Assembly: GCA_903908165.1 (NCBI GenBank)
Contig: CAIVQX010000014.1
Span: 1-55,984 of the forward strand
Source: an uncultured Methylococcaceae bacterium
Lineage (GTDB): Bacteria; Pseudomonadota; Gammaproteobacteria; Methylococcales; Methylomonadaceae
DNA length: 55,984 nt
Direction of reading: 5' to 3'
The translations under genes were made by a program, and so were the position numbers. Shown one piece after another: positions 1 through 12,941 of the stretch; position 1 is the stretch's first letter; every line of letters starts with the position of its first letter. The notes under the pieces are model-generated. The model was not told the origin of the DNA. It worked only from the letters and a program-made list of their open reading frames with translations, and did no database searches.

Positions 1-60
1 AAAGGTGAATCCATGCGAAAAATGCAATCAGAATTGACGGATGGTGAACACTTAGCGTAA
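1..60 (+). CDS. C-terminal tail of a transposase helper, possibly IstB (partial)
   Basis: Only the last 19 codons are visible, reading KGESMRKMQSELTDGEHLA then TAA. A G-[ED]-S-x-R-[KL] motif close to the C-terminus is typical of IstB, the AAA+ ATPase that assists IS21-family transposition. The fragment is too short for a firm family call; the assignment rests mainly on the IS-like end immediately downstream. If the IS reading is wrong, this is simply the tail of an unidentified gene. Confidence 0.35.
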   Translation, partial: KGESMRKMQSELTDGEHLA

Positions 61-140
61 AAATACACCCAACCCAATGCGTGAATAAAGTAGGTGTTCA
101 CGATGATAAGAATGGGGGTTCATGATCGTAAGAATACGCA
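1..140 (+). mobile_element. Right end of a probable IS21-family insertion sequence (partial)
   Basis: Seen: an open frame running in from the window edge ends with a stop at 58-60. After it come two direct repeats, at 96-113 and 118-135, identical at 15 of 18 bases and 22 bp apart (two helical turns). The block ends in CA at 139-140, exactly where the integrase homology starts. Known: IS21-family elements end in 5'-TG...CA-3' and carry several repeated transposase-binding sites near each end. Inference: this is the istB-side end of such an element, inserted into the integrase gene. The rest of the element and the target duplication lie left of the window. Confidence 0.55.
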
Positions 141-929
141 CTGATTGAATGTAATCCTATGGCTACCGTTAAATTCTGATATCTCTGCCCATTCCAGCTT
201 GTTGATATCGCTCCAGCGTAAGCCTGTAAGGCATGAGAATAGAAACGCCTCTTTCAATATGTCATAACGGCAATCGGTTTTAACCAATGCTCTGACTTCT
301 TCAAGGCTTAAATAAACGCGCTCGCTAGTCTCTGGCTTAATGCCCGCAACATTGCTTAATGGATTAGTAACCAATATCTTCTGCGCCACTGCCTCGTTGA
401 TAACGGCTCTGACTTTATTAAAGTAGGTGCTAGCTGTGCCACTACTGATAGGGTTGCCCGACTTTGTTTTGGCTTTTGTATCAAAGTAAGTCCTAATGCC
501 CTTTAGCCAATCCTCGTCTATTCTTTCGAATGTAATGGAGTCATCAGGACAATACCTCTTTAGGTGTACCAACACCGCTTGCCATACGTCCCATGTTTTC
601 GGCATTGACGTTTTGGTTGCCATGATCTCGCCATAGAATGTATAGAAGTTTGTCTTAGACTTAATGGTACTGGCAAAACCGTGTTGCCCTGTCGCTTCTT
701 CGGCAATACGTTTTGATTTGATCTGGTCAACTAGCTTTAGCGTTTCTTTGTTGTGTTGTTTCTCAAACTTGCTGACTGGTTTTGGGAATAAATATAAATC
801 TAGTTGCTCCAATTTTCTGTCGTGCTTAATCTTTCCGTCCGCATCGACATGGCTGCCATACCAATACACTAAACGAATAGTTTGCTTATCCCCTTTAGCG
901 TTAAGTCTTTTCTCTGTTGTAATCTTCAT
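120..929 (-). pseudogene. Tyrosine recombinase/integrase, truncated by an insertion sequence
   Basis: Site-specific recombinase of an integrative element, starting with MKITTEKRLNAKGDKQTIRL. Residues 1-85 look like the arm-DNA-binding region and 90-190 like the SAM-like core-binding domain. The catalytic domain begins with the first active-site Arg in TGLRWSDI, but homology stops at FNQ (codon 141-143); the next six codons and the stop are IS sequence. The H-x-x-R box and catalytic Tyr are therefore missing and the protein should be inactive. The phrase K-x-x-H-N-K-E-T-L plus L-x-x-x-I-x-x-K-R before the SAM domain resembles integrases of Bacteroidota conjugative elements more than lambda-type enzymes, which suggests a distant origin. 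It is transcribed in the same direction as mnmE and lies just beyond its 3' end. Confidence 0.85.
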
Positions 930-932
930 ATT

Positions 933-982
933 TTTACACCTATTTACACCTTATTTGAGTGTGAGTGTAAATAAGGTGTAAA
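933..982. promoter_or_regulatory. TTTACACC repeats and 14-bp inverted repeat upstream of the integrase
   Basis: TTTACACC occurs at 933-940 and 943-950, one helical turn apart, and inverted at 975-982. The last two copies belong to a perfect 14-bp inverted repeat, TTTACACCTTATTT at 943-956 and its complement at 969-982. The 12-bp spacer (957-968) is itself a GAGTGT direct repeat. The position, immediately before the integrase start and between it and the presumed attachment site, suits arm-type integrase sites or an autoregulatory operator. Function is inferred. Confidence 0.5.
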
Positions 983-1090
983 TAATAAGCAACTAAAGAC
1001 TAAAAAAAGACAATAAAAAAAGGCGTGTATCGCTACAAACCCTTATTTAATTGATTTTATTTAGTTGTTGTTTTCTGTTGTTTTACCTAG

Positions 1091-1108
1091 TTACTTTCCA
1101 ATACAAAA
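1091..1108 (-). other. Putative attachment-site core at the mnmE 3' end
   Basis: The last 18 bases of mnmE read TTTTGTATTGGAAAGTAA. Known: the SGI1 family of genomic islands integrates at an 18-bp site formed by the same codons (F-C-I-G-K-stop) of trmE/mnmE. Here an integrase gene begins 160 bp away in the same orientation, as in SGI1, although this integrase does not look like the SGI1 one. Similarity of the bases partly follows from the conserved C-terminal CIGK. No second copy is visible, so the other junction would lie left of the window. Confidence 0.45.
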
Positions 1109-2434
1109 ACTAGAAAAAATTTTTCCTAATAGATCATCTGATGTAAAAGTACCTGTTATTTCAGCAAAACTTATTTGTGCCTGCCTTAAATCTTCAGCAA
1201 CCAATTCCCCTGCTTGATTTATTTTTAATTGATTTAAAGCGCTTTCTATAAAACCATAACCTTTCTTCATTGCTTCTATATGCCGTCTTCTGGCAATAAA
1301 AACGTTATCTGTCGCTTCATTAAAACCAACACTTTCTTTAAGGTGTCGTTTTAATAAATTCATACCCTCTCCTGTTTTTATTGACAAATAACAACTGCAT
1401 TCATTGCCTGTTTTTTTAATTTCAGGGTTCATTCCTAATAAATCAATTTTATTATAAACTTTTATAACATCTATATTTGTTGGCAGATTTTTTACTATAT
1501 CTTCTGTCTCATTCTCTCTAACATCGATAATTAATAATACTTTATCAGCTTTTTTTATTTCTTCATGCGCCCTACGTATGCCTTCCTTTTCTATTGAATT
1601 ATCACTTTCTCTCAATCCTGCCGTATCAATAATATGTAAAGGCATGCCATCAAGTTGTATACGCTCTCTTAGAACATCTCTGGTAGTCCCTGCAATATCA
1701 GTAACTATAGCTGCTTCATGGCCAGTTAACGCATTAAGTAAGCTGGATTTACCAGCGTTTGGTTTCCCAATTAATACAACTGTCATACCCTCACGCAATA
1801 AACGACCTTGCTGAGCTATACTTTGTATATTTTTAACGGTTTCCAAAATTCGAGATATACGTTTTTCAATAACACCATCTGTCAAAAAATTAATTTCTTC
1901 ATCAACAAAATCAATAGCAGCCTCAACATAAATTCGAAGCTCTATCAACTCATTTACTACTTCATTAATTTTTTCTGAAAAAACACCTTGCATCGATTTT
2001 TGTGCTGATCTCACTGATTGTTCTGTGCTACTTTCAATCAAATCAGCTACAGCTTCTGCTTGCGCTAAATCCATTTTATTATTCAAAAAAGCTCGTTCAG
2101 TAAATTCACCAGGATTGGCCAATCTAGCGCCTAATGATAATATTCGTCGCAATAGCATATCTAATACAACAGAGCCACCATGTCCCTGTAACTCAAGAAT
2201 ATCTTCACCTGTATAGGAAGCGGGACCTGGAAAATAAAGACTAATACCGGAATCAATTATGCAACCATCTGCATCAATAAATGATGAAAATAGTGCATAT
2301 CTAGGAACGGGGGGTTTATTAAGTATTTTTTTTGCTATTTCAGTAACTAAAGTTCCTGAAATTCGGATGATACCAACGCCACCATTTCCAGGCGGCGTTG
2401 CGATAGCTGCAATAGTATCGTAATTTAAAGACAA
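1091..2434 (-). CDS. mnmE: tRNA uridine-5-carboxymethylaminomethyl(34) synthesis GTPase MnmE
   Basis: With MnmG it forms the (carboxymethyl)aminomethyl modification at wobble U34 of certain tRNAs; acts in the cytoplasm. The N-terminal tetrahydrofolate-binding domain shows IAAIATPPGNGGVGIIRISG. The central G domain has P-loop GKPNAGKSS near residue 223, DTAG near 270 and NKID near 330. The chain ends with CIGK, whose Cys (444) is the conserved C-terminal cysteine. 447 residues is the usual length. The start is TTG at 2432-2434, two bases after the yidC stop, so it is probably cotranscribed with yidC. In many gammaproteobacteria mnmG, rsmG and parAB follow; here a mobile element follows instead. 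Confidence 0.97.
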   Translation of the reverse strand: MSLNYDTIAAIATPPGNGGVGIIRISGTLVTEIAKKILNKPPVPRYALFSSFIDADGCIIDSGISLYFPGPASYTGEDILELQGHGGSVVLDMLLRRILSLGARLANPGEFTERAFLNNKMDLAQAEAVADLIESSTEQSVRSAQKSMQGVFSEKINEVVNELIELRIYVEAAIDFVDEEINFLTDGVIEKRISRILETVKNIQSIAQQGRLLREGMTVVLIGKPNAGKSSLLNALTGHEAAIVTDIAGTTRDVLRERIQLDGMPLHIIDTAGLRESDNSIEKEGIRRAHEEIKKADKVLLIIDVRENETEDIVKNLPTNIDVIKVYNKIDLLGMNPEIKKTGNECSCYLSIKTGEGMNLLKRHLKESVGFNEATDNVFIARRRHIEAMKKGYGFIESALNQLKINQAGELVAEDLRQAQISFAEITGTFTSDDLLGKIFSSFCIGK

Positions 2435-2435
2435 A

Positions 2436-4148
2436 CTACCCTGCTTTTTCTATTTGCTTTGTTATATAGGTCTGTTGAATGATAGATAAAGTATTATTAA
2501 TTACCCAATATAAAACTAAACCCGCGGGGAAAAATAAAAAGAAAACCGTGAAGACTATTGGAAACATTTTCATAACCTTTGCTTGAATTGGATCAATCGG
2601 AGCAGGGTTAAGACTTTGCTGAATTTTCATGGAAATACCCATAATTATCGGCAAGATATAAAAAGGATCTTGGATTGATAAATCCTGTATCCATAACATA
2701 AAAGGTGCTTGACGAAATTCAATCGTCTCACTTAAAACCCAATACAGCGCCATAAATACGGGTATCTGTATTAAAATTGGTAAACACCCTCCTAGTGGAT
2801 TGACTTTTTCTTTTTTATACAACGCCATCATTTCATTATTAAAACGTGGCCTATCATCTGCATAACGCTCTTGTAATTCTTTGAGACGTGGTTGCACTTT
2901 TCGCATTTTAGCCATCGATTTAAAACTGGCTTGTGATAATGGAAAAAACAACAATTTAATACAAAATGTTACTCCTATTATCGCAACGCCCCAGTTACCA
3001 ATAAAACTATGAATTTTATTTAAAAGCCAATAAATAGGTTTACCAATAAATGTTAAAACACTGTAATCAACTGTTAGCTCTAAACCTGTAGCTACTTTTT
3101 CCATCATAGGTTGAATTTTAGGGCCAGCAAATAACTGCGAAGAAAAATTTGCAGTTGAATTTGCTTCTACGCTTACTGAGGGAGAGTAAGTGCCAATTAC
3201 ATAGCGACCATCTTTTAACTCTTTAGTATAAAAATGGTTTTCCTGATCAACTGGTGGAATCCACGCTGAAGCAAAATAATGCTGAATCATTGCAGTCCAT
3301 CCCCCTTTAGAAACAACATCTAAAGTTTCATCTGCCATGTCATCAAAACTGACTTTTTGATATTTATTTTTTTCTGTATAAATAACACCACCATTATATG
3401 CTCTCATACCACCAGTAAGCATATTACCTTTACTCGTAGTATCAGGTGTTCTTAATAGTTGACTATATTGCCTTCCAGCCCAAACCTTACCTGTGTTATT
3501 TTTTACATTTTGCTCTAATACTATTTCATAATTACCGCGTTTAAATGTGAATAATTTAGTAATTACAAGGCCGTTGTTATCAGTCCATGTTAATGGAACT
3601 TGCATACTATCTTGACCCGGTTGCAAAGCATAACTATCTTGCTCACTTTTAAAAACCGTATAGTGATCGGATGCATTTGCAGATCCACTATCTGCAATAA
3701 GACCACTTTGTGCTATAAATATATTTTCTGGATTATTATTAAACAGCCTTACAGGAACAGAACTAGCTTTAAGCACTTCCATACCAATCATTTTTCTTAA
3801 ACTATCTACTACAGTATTCGATTTTTCTATTGGGTAATTTAATAAATCAAGATTGGTAACGGTACCACCTTGCATATCAATTTCTAAAGCAATTACATCT
3901 GTTTTTACTTTTACAGTTTTAGCAACGGCGGCCAGTGTCGTGTTAGTTATTAAAACTGGCTCTTGTGAAGCTGATAGTGCTTGTACAGGCGTTGCTGAAA
4001 TTGGTAAATCTTCTTTTGATTTAGCACTTTCAGGGTTCACAATTGCGGCAACTTCAGGTTTTGGGCCATAATCTTGTTCCCAAGCCTGCCACAACATGAA
4101 TATAAGCATTGAAAATGTAACAACGAGTATAAATCTTATATTATCCAT
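2436..4148 (-). CDS. yidC: Membrane protein insertase YidC
   Basis: Inserts and folds inner-membrane proteins alone or with SecYEG. The N-terminus [26 protein letters not shown] matches the first transmembrane segment and WQAWEQD signature of gammaproteobacterial YidC. A periplasmic beta domain follows (about residues 50-340). The conserved insertase core with five membrane segments starts near [18 protein letters not shown]. In the hydrophilic groove the usual Arg is a Lys ([13 protein letters not shown]), a conservative change. I chose the ATG at 4146-4148; an in-frame start four codons upstream (4160) is less like the family. The start overlaps the yidD stop, indicating translational coupling. 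Confidence 0.97.
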   Translation of the reverse strand: MDNIRFILVVTFSMLIFMLWQAWEQDYGPKPEVAAIVNPESAKSKEDLPISATPVQALSASQEPVLITNTTLAAVAKTVKVKTDVIALEIDMQGGTVTNLDLLNYPIEKSNTVVDSLRKMIGMEVLKASSVPVRLFNNNPENIFIAQSGLIADSGSANASDHYTVFKSEQDSYALQPGQDSMQVPLTWTDNNGLVITKLFTFKRGNYEIVLEQNVKNNTGKVWAGRQYSQLLRTPDTTSKGNMLTGGMRAYNGGVIYTEKNKYQKVSFDDMADETLDVVSKGGWTAMIQHYFASAWIPPVDQENHFYTKELKDGRYVIGTYSPSVSVEANSTANFSSQLFAGPKIQPMMEKVATGLELTVDYSVLTFIGKPIYWLLNKIHSFIGNWGVAIIGVTFCIKLLFFPLSQASFKSMAKMRKVQPRLKELQERYADDRPRFNNEMMALYKKEKVNPLGGCLPILIQIPVFMALYWVLSETIEFRQAPFMLWIQDLSIQDPFYILPIIMGISMKIQQSLNPAPIDPIQAKVMKMFPIVFTVFFLFFPAGLVLYWVINNTLSIIQQTYITKQIEKAG

Positions 4149-4395
4149 TCTTATTACCAAATTTTTCTGGAACGGGGTCTATACCCCCTTGATGAAAAGG
4201 GTGGCATTTTAATAATCTTTTGAAAGTGAGATAGCAGCCAGTGATGATGCCATGACGATCAAGTGCTTCTAAGCAATAACTTGAACAACTTGGGTAAAAA
4301 CGACAGTTAGTTCCTAGCAAAGGGCTAATAAAGTATTTATAAAACTTGATTATTGCTATAAGCAAGAAGCGCATCGGGATACCAATCTCAGCCAA
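4141..4395 (-). CDS. yidD: Membrane protein insertion efficiency factor YidD
   Basis: Small membrane-associated protein encoded between rnpA and yidC in most bacteria; it assists membrane protein insertion. Family marks are [23 protein letters not shown], with the three conserved cysteines, and the ending [17 protein letters not shown]. The 84-residue frame begins at a TTG; an internal ATG at residue 8 (position 4374), giving [18 protein letters not shown], is an equally likely start. Either choice overlaps the end of rnpA, and the stop overlaps the yidC start, so rnpA-yidD-yidC are tightly coupled. Confidence 0.93.
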   Translation of the reverse strand: MAEIGIPMRFLLIAIIKFYKYFISPLLGTNCRFYPSCSSYCLEALDRHGIITGCYLTFKRLLKCHPFHQGGIDPVPEKFGNKNG

Positions 4396-4724
4396 TGTTT
4401 TTCCAATGATCTACTTAATAAATCCTGTGGAACATTAACTGCTTCTTTTCGCGCTAATACAACAACATCTATATTACCTAAATTTTGTTGCTGTATTCTA
4501 AAATTTTCCCGCACAGCTCGTTTAATAACGTTTCTGTGCACTGCCTTCTTTACATTTTTTTTTGCAATTGCCAACCCTAACCTAGGATGATCAAAATCAT
4601 TTTTTATTGCTAAAAGTGTAAAATACATATCGCTTGACTTTATTGGCTTAGCAAAAACGTTTTTATATTCTGCTGGTTTCTTTAATCGCAAATTGGGTGG
4701 GAAATTAAAATTATGCTCTGTCAC
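4356..4724 (-). CDS. rnpA: Ribonuclease P protein component
   Basis: Protein subunit of RNase P, which with the catalytic RNA trims the 5' leader of pre-tRNAs. The RNR signature is seen as [14 protein letters not shown], preceded by the FT-x-LA-type strand ([27 protein letters not shown]). Length, 122 residues, is normal. The start is GTG at 4722-4724, 10 bp after the rpmH stop. The 3' end overlaps yidD by about 40 bp. Confidence 0.95.
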   Translation of the reverse strand: MTEHNFNFPPNLRLKKPAEYKNVFAKPIKSSDMYFTLLAIKNDFDHPRLGLAIAKKNVKKAVHRNVIKRAVRENFRIQQQNLGNIDVVVLARKEAVNVPQDLLSRSLEKHWLRLVSRCASCL

Positions 4725-4734
4725 TCAAAGCCAA

Positions 4735-4869
4735 CTAAACAGTTAACTTTGCACGACCTTTTGCTCTACGAGCATTTAAAACTTTACGACCACCTACTGT
4801 CGCCATTCTTGCACGAAAACCATGCGTTCTAGCGCGTTTAATTTTACTGGGTTGGTATGTTCTTTTCAT
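4735..4869 (-). CDS. rpmH: 50S ribosomal protein L34
   Basis: A 44-residue basic protein, too short for a routine ORF filter, read directly from the minus strand: it starts [20 protein letters not shown] and ends KGRAKLTV. The MKRT(Y/F)QPS start and the RxHGFRxRM and GRxVLxxRRxKGR blocks are diagnostic of L34. It is the first gene of the rpmH-rnpA-yidD-yidC-mnmE unit and diverges from dnaA. Confidence 0.97.
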   Translation of the reverse strand: MKRTYQPSKIKRARTHGFRARMATVGGRKVLNARRAKGRAKLTV

Positions 4870-5040
4870 AATTACTTAAAGCCTAATCAAATGAGTGTTA
4901 ACAAAAACAGATAAAAAAGACTATGGATGATAAAATAATATCCATAGCATGTCAATTCTGTAGTGCAATGTTTTAATGCTGTATAGTGATTATAAACTAA
5001 TTCCTCTTCACCAAATTATTATCAATACCTTTTTACTTAA
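4870..5040. promoter_or_regulatory. Divergent rpmH/dnaA intergenic region with a stem-loop
   Basis: 171 bp separating rpmH from dnaA, so it must hold promoters for both. An 8-bp inverted repeat CTATGGAT (4921-4928) / ATCCATAG (4940-4947) encloses an AT-rich 11-base loop. I see no perfect DnaA box here; the boxes are on the other side of dnaA. No strong Shine-Dalgarno precedes the dnaA ATG. Confidence 0.55.
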
Positions 5041-6357
5041 ATGAACTCAATTTGGGATAACTGTTTAACAAAACTTGAAAATGAAATTGCTAGTTCTGAT
5101 TTCAGTACATGGATAAGACCCTTACAAGTCATAGAAAATAATGGCATCCTTACATTATTAGCGCCTAATCGATTTGTTCTGGATTGGGTTAAGCAACATT
5201 ATTTTATTAAAATAAAACAATCTGTTAACGACTTATCTAATGGTTCCTTACAACTATCTATTGAAATAGGTTCAAAAAAAACTGTCGCTCCTTCAATTAC
5301 AAATAATACAAAACCAATTGAAGTTAAAAACTCCAAACCTAATTTTCTTAACAAGACATTTACATTTGATAATTTTGTAATTGGTAAGTCTAATCAATTA
5401 GCAAGAGCTGCTTCAATTCAAGTTGCTGAAAATATTGGTAAATCCTACAACCCTTTACTTATATACGGTAGTTCTGGTTTAGGAAAAACACATCTTATGC
5501 ATGCTATCGGCAATGCTGTTTTTGAAATAAATCCAAACTTAACCATTGTTTATCTTCATTCTGAAAAGTTTGTTCAAGACATGGTTAGAGCATTACAACA
5601 AAATTCAATAAACTCATTCAAAGAATTTTATCGTGGCATTGACGTACTTCTAATAGATGATATTCAATTTTTTGCTGGTAAAGAAAGATCCCAAGAAGAA
5701 TTTTTTCATACTTTTAATACGTTACTAGATAAAAAAAATCAGATAGTGTTAACTTGTGACAAATACCCTAAAGAAATAGTTGGACTTGAAGAACGATTAA
5801 AATCAAGATTTGGTTGTGGTCTTCCCGTTTCGATTGAGCCACCTGATATGGAAACACGAGCAGCTATTTTAATAAAAAAAGCATTACAAGTTAATATTAC
5901 ACTTCCACAAGATGTTGCCTTTTTTATAGCTAAAAAAATTCCCTTTAATGTACGAGATCTTGAAGGTGCTTTGAGAAGAGTTATTGCTAATTCTCAATTT
6001 ACAGGACGTGAAATTACTGTTGAATTTACTAAAGAAGCTTTACATGATCTTATTACTTTAAAAGACAAACTTGTAAGTATTGAAAATATCCAAAAAATTG
6101 TTGCTGAATATTTCAAAATTCGTATTTCAGATTTATCTTCGAAGAGTAAAAAACAAAATATTACCCGTCCAAGACAAATCGCTATGTGCCTAGCTAGAGA
6201 ATTAACATCTCAGAGCTTGCCTGAAATTGGTAATGCGTTTGGTGGTCGTGATCACACTACTGTTATAAATGCCTGTAAAAAAATTAGTGGATTAAAAGAA
6301 ATAGATCATAAAATTGAAGAAGATTATTCCATTCTTTTACGTTCTCTTTCTCAATAA
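5041..6357 (+). CDS. dnaA: Chromosomal replication initiator protein DnaA
   Basis: AAA+ protein that binds DnaA boxes and melts oriC. Domain I (residues 1-80) starts MNSIWDNCLTKLENEIASSDFSTWI; domain II is short. The AAA+ core has Walker A GSSGLGKTH at about 143-151 and Walker B LLIDDIQFF near 202-210. Domain IV carries the DnaA signature GGRDHTTVINACKKI from about residue 400, the DNA-binding helix-turn-helix. At 438 residues it is a little shorter than E. coli DnaA (467) because of the short linker. It is followed by the box-rich origin candidate and dnaN. Confidence 0.98.
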   Translation: MNSIWDNCLTKLENEIASSDFSTWIRPLQVIENNGILTLLAPNRFVLDWVKQHYFIKIKQSVNDLSNGSLQLSIEIGSKKTVAPSITNNTKPIEVKNSKPNFLNKTFTFDNFVIGKSNQLARAASIQVAENIGKSYNPLLIYGSSGLGKTHLMHAIGNAVFEINPNLTIVYLHSEKFVQDMVRALQQNSINSFKEFYRGIDVLLIDDIQFFAGKERSQEEFFHTFNTLLDKKNQIVLTCDKYPKEIVGLEERLKSRFGCGLPVSIEPPDMETRAAILIKKALQVNITLPQDVAFFIAKKIPFNVRDLEGALRRVIANSQFTGREITVEFTKEALHDLITLKDKLVSIENIQKIVAEYFKIRISDLSSKSKKQNITRPRQIAMCLARELTSQSLPEIGNAFGGRDHTTVINACKKISGLKEIDHKIEEDYSILLRSLSQ

Positions 6358-6636
6358 AATATCTGAATTTTTAATTAAAAAACATGTGGATAAAATTGTG
6401 TATAAATCAATCATTATTGGGGACAAAGTTGTGATTATAACTTATTGTATTCAATTCAGTATTTTTAAAAAGTTGTTATCCACAACTTAATAACAAGATA
6501 CAAAAAATTATAAGATTTTGATAATTCAGTAATTAATTGACTTATCCACAGAATTTATCTTATCTAATAGTAATAAAATAAGTTTTAAAAAATTATATTA
6601 TTAAATTTAACTTGTGATACTCATTATTAAAAATAT
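6358..6636. other. oriC: Candidate chromosomal replication origin (oriC) with DnaA boxes
   Basis: This 279-bp AT-rich region between dnaA and dnaN contains perfect DnaA boxes: TGTGGATAA at 6385-6393 (reverse), TTATCCACA at 6476-6484 and TTATCCACA at 6542-6550, plus a one-mismatch box TGTGTATAA at 6397-6405. After the last box comes a run of nearly pure A/T (6555-6635) that could serve as the DNA unwinding element. It should also hold the dnaN promoter. Placement between dnaA and dnaN is common for bacterial origins. Confidence 0.75.
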
Positions 6637-7737
6637 ATGAAATTTATTATTAATAGAGAAACCTTATTAACACCTTTACAACAAATAGTTAGTGTCATTG
6701 AAAAAAGGCAAACTATGCCCATACTATCTAATGTTTTAATGACTGTAGAGGAAAATTCACTTCATCTAACAGGTACTGATCTTGAAATTCAAATTATTGC
6801 CAAAATTGTTTTAATATCATCAACGCCTGGTTCTATAACTGTCCCCGCAAGAAAACTTTTAGATATTTGTCGATTTCTCCCTAATGGAGCTGAAATTAAA
6901 TTTGAATTAACGGATGAAAAAATAAAAATTACCTCTTATAAAAGTCGTTTTTCTTTAAGTTGTTTACCAGCTAATAATTATCCTGAATTTTCTGAATATG
7001 GTTTTGAAAATAATTTTTCCATTAATGCTGATAAATTTAAGAAAGCTTTGGATAAAACTATTTTTTGCATGGCAAATCAAGATATTAGGTATTATCTGAA
7101 TGGTTTATTAATTAATATTTCTAACAATAAAATTAAACTTGTTGCCTCAGATGGCCATCGCTTATCAATTTATGAAGATTCTTTAGAACAAGTTACTGGT
7201 TATGAATCTAGAATTATTTTTCCTAGAAAAGGGATTATTGAACTTAATAAATTACTTGATGATCACGATATAGAATTAAAAATTGAGTTTTCCAACACTA
7301 ATATTAGAATCTTTATAAAAAATTTAATTTTTTCAGCAAAATTAGTCGATTCTAAATATCCCGATTTTAGTAAAGTTTTTCAAAAAGAATTTTTTAATTC
7401 AATTACTATAAAAAAACAAATAATTAAAGATGCGTTAACTAGAGTTGCAATTTTATCAAATGAAAAAATTAAAGGAGTTACATTAGATATAAACTCTGAG
7501 GCTTTAAAAATTAGCACACATAACCCTGAGCATGATGAAGCTGAAGAAGAAATTGCTATTGAATATAATGGGGATCCATTATCTATTGCTTTTAATGTCC
7601 AATATTTGTTAGATGCAATTTCTAATTTAGATTCTGATGTTACTGTATTAACTATTGCTACTGATACCAGCAGTTGTTTTATAAGCGAACCATCTGATTC
7701 AGTTTATAAATTTATTGTAATGCCAATGAGACTCTAA
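6637..7737 (+). CDS. dnaN: DNA polymerase III subunit beta (sliding clamp)
   Basis: Ring-shaped processivity clamp for DNA polymerase III. The 366-residue length equals that of E. coli DnaN. The start MKFIINRETLLTPLQQIVSVIEKRQTMPILSNV is the typical first clamp domain, with the conserved R-x-T-x-PIL. Three repeated clamp folds fill the chain and it ends with the conserved FIVMPMRL, which forms part of the partner-binding pocket. It lies between the origin and recF, 13 bp before the latter. Confidence 0.98.
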   Translation: MKFIINRETLLTPLQQIVSVIEKRQTMPILSNVLMTVEENSLHLTGTDLEIQIIAKIVLISSTPGSITVPARKLLDICRFLPNGAEIKFELTDEKIKITSYKSRFSLSCLPANNYPEFSEYGFENNFSINADKFKKALDKTIFCMANQDIRYYLNGLLINISNNKIKLVASDGHRLSIYEDSLEQVTGYESRIIFPRKGIIELNKLLDDHDIELKIEFSNTNIRIFIKNLIFSAKLVDSKYPDFSKVFQKEFFNSITIKKQIIKDALTRVAILSNEKIKGVTLDINSEALKISTHNPEHDEAEEEIAIEYNGDPLSIAFNVQYLLDAISNLDSDVTVLTIATDTSSCFISEPSDSVYKFIVMPMRL

Positions 7738-7750
7738 CTTTTTTACAATA

Positions 7751-11288
<3,538 letters not shown>

Positions 11289-11290
11289 TT

Positions 11291-12073
11291 ATGTTGACAT
11301 TTCCTCAAATTAATCCAGTTGCTTTAAGTTTGGGACCAATAAAAATACATTGGTATGGACTTATGTATGTAATTGGTTTTGCCGCCGTTTGGTTTATAGG
11401 TCAAAAACGGGCAGAACAACCTTGGTCGCCTATTAAACCAGAAGCTATAGAAGATTTAGTTACTTATGGTGCGATGGGTGTAATTTTGGGTGGCAGAATA
11501 GGTTATATTTTATTTTATAATTTCGGTGAATTTTTAACTAATCCGATTATTCTTTTTAAAATATGGCAAGGTGGCATGTCTTTTCATGGCGGTATGTTAG
11601 GTGTTTTTATTGCCATGTGGTTTTTTGGAAAAAAACAGGGTTGCACTCTTCTGCAATTAACAGATGTTATAGCACCTTTGGCACCTATAGGATTAGGGGC
11701 GGGGCGTATAGGTAATTTTATTAATTCAGAGCTTTGGGGTAGAGTGTCAGACGTTCCATGGGCGATGATATTCCCTAATGGCGGTCTTATTGCTCGCCAC
11801 CCTTCGCAACTATATGAAGCCTTTTTAGAAGGATTTATACTGTTTATTATTTTATGGGTTTACTCCGGTAAATCAAGACCTGTGGGAGCAATTACTGGAT
11901 TAGCTTTATTTTTCTACGGTTGTTTTCGATTTTTTGTTGAATTTTTTAGAATGCCGGATGCGCATCTTGGTTTTTTAGCTTTAAATTGGGTGACGATGGG
12001 ACAAATATTATCATTGCCAATGATTATTATAGGTTATTTACTTTTTCATTATGCTTATAAAAAAACGGTATGA
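11291..12073 (+). CDS. lgt: Prolipoprotein diacylglyceryl transferase
   Basis: Inner-membrane enzyme that attaches diacylglycerol to the lipobox Cys of prolipoproteins. It is hydrophobic with about seven membrane segments. Family marks are the N-terminal [14 protein letters not shown], the [12 protein letters not shown] block and the Lgt signature [17 protein letters not shown] (about residues 138-154). 260 residues is normal. It follows gyrB by 2 bp and its stop overlaps the thyA start (ATGA), so the genes are translationally coupled. Confidence 0.97.
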   Translation: MLTFPQINPVALSLGPIKIHWYGLMYVIGFAAVWFIGQKRAEQPWSPIKPEAIEDLVTYGAMGVILGGRIGYILFYNFGEFLTNPIILFKIWQGGMSFHGGMLGVFIAMWFFGKKQGCTLLQLTDVIAPLAPIGLGAGRIGNFINSELWGRVSDVPWAMIFPNGGLIARHPSQLYEAFLEGFILFIILWVYSGKSRPVGAITGLALFFYGCFRFFVEFFRMPDAHLGFLALNWVTMGQILSLPMIIIGYLLFHYAYKKTV

Positions 12074-12903
12074 AGGCCTATTTAGAATTACTTGATAAAA
12101 TACTGAATGAAGGTACTTTGAAAGGCGATAGAACGGGTAGTGGTACATTATCTATTTTTGGTCATCAAATGCGCTTCAATTTAGCACAGGGATTTCCTTT
12201 AGTAACAACAAAAAAAATACATTTAAAATCAATAATTTATGAGCTTTTATGGTTTTTAAAAGGTGAGACTAATTTGCATTTTTTGCATAAACATCAGGTT
12301 AATATCTGGAATGAGTGGGCTGATGAAAAAGGTGATTTAGGACCTGTTTACGGATTTCAATGGCGTTCATGGCCTACTCCGGATGGTCGGCACATTGACC
12401 AAATTCAACAAGTGATTGAACAATTAAAAAAAACGCCTAACAGCAGAAGAATTATCGTATCAGCATGGAATGTCGGCGATTTGCCCGATGAAACTATCAG
12501 CCCGCAAAAAAATGTAGCACAAGGTAAAATGGCTTTAGCCCCTTGCCATGCTTTTTTTCAGTTTTATGTCGCAGATGGTAAATTGTCATGTCAGCTATAT
12601 CAGCGCAGTTGCGATACTTTTTTAGGTTTGCCTTTCAATATTGCCAGTTATGCTTTATTAACACATATGGTGGCTCAGCAGGCCGATTTGGAAGTGGGTG
12701 ATTTTATCTGGACTGGAGGTGATGTGCATTTATATTTAAATCATCAAGACCAAGCTAAATTGCAATTAAAACGTACACCTTACGAACTCTGTCATTTAAA
12801 GATTAAAAATAAACCACAATCAATATTTGATTATCAGTATGAAGATTTTTACTGTGCTGATTATCAGGCGCATGAACATATTAAGGCAGCTATTTCTGTT
12901 TAA
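12070..12903 (+). CDS. thyA: Thymidylate synthase
   Basis: Converts dUMP to dTMP using methylene-tetrahydrofolate. The start [15 protein letters not shown], the phosphate-binding GDRTGSGT, the catalytic-Cys block [13 protein letters not shown] and the [17 protein letters not shown] motif are all present. At 277 residues it is 13 longer than E. coli ThyA (264); the extra residues lie in a short insertion before the catalytic Cys (around [12 protein letters not shown]). Its ATG overlaps the lgt stop, the same lgt-thyA arrangement as in E. coli. Confidence 0.97.
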   Translation: MKAYLELLDKILNEGTLKGDRTGSGTLSIFGHQMRFNLAQGFPLVTTKKIHLKSIIYELLWFLKGETNLHFLHKHQVNIWNEWADEKGDLGPVYGFQWRSWPTPDGRHIDQIQQVIEQLKKTPNSRRIIVSAWNVGDLPDETISPQKNVAQGKMALAPCHAFFQFYVADGKLSCQLYQRSCDTFLGLPFNIASYALLTHMVAQQADLEVGDFIWTGGDVHLYLNHQDQAKLQLKRTPYELCHLKIKNKPQSIFDYQYEDFYCADYQAHEHIKAAISV

Positions 12904-12941
12904 TAAAATACCTTTTTTAGTTTAAAAATTGTCATTAGCAA

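Noticed and set aside
664-981. Plus-strand frame opposite the integrase
   Set aside because: It lies antisense to a clear recombinase frame and its product has no domain pattern.
4921-4947. Stem-loop upstream of dnaA as a transcription terminator
   Set aside because: It has no T-run on either strand next to the stem and an 11-base AT loop. It is recorded only as an inverted repeat.
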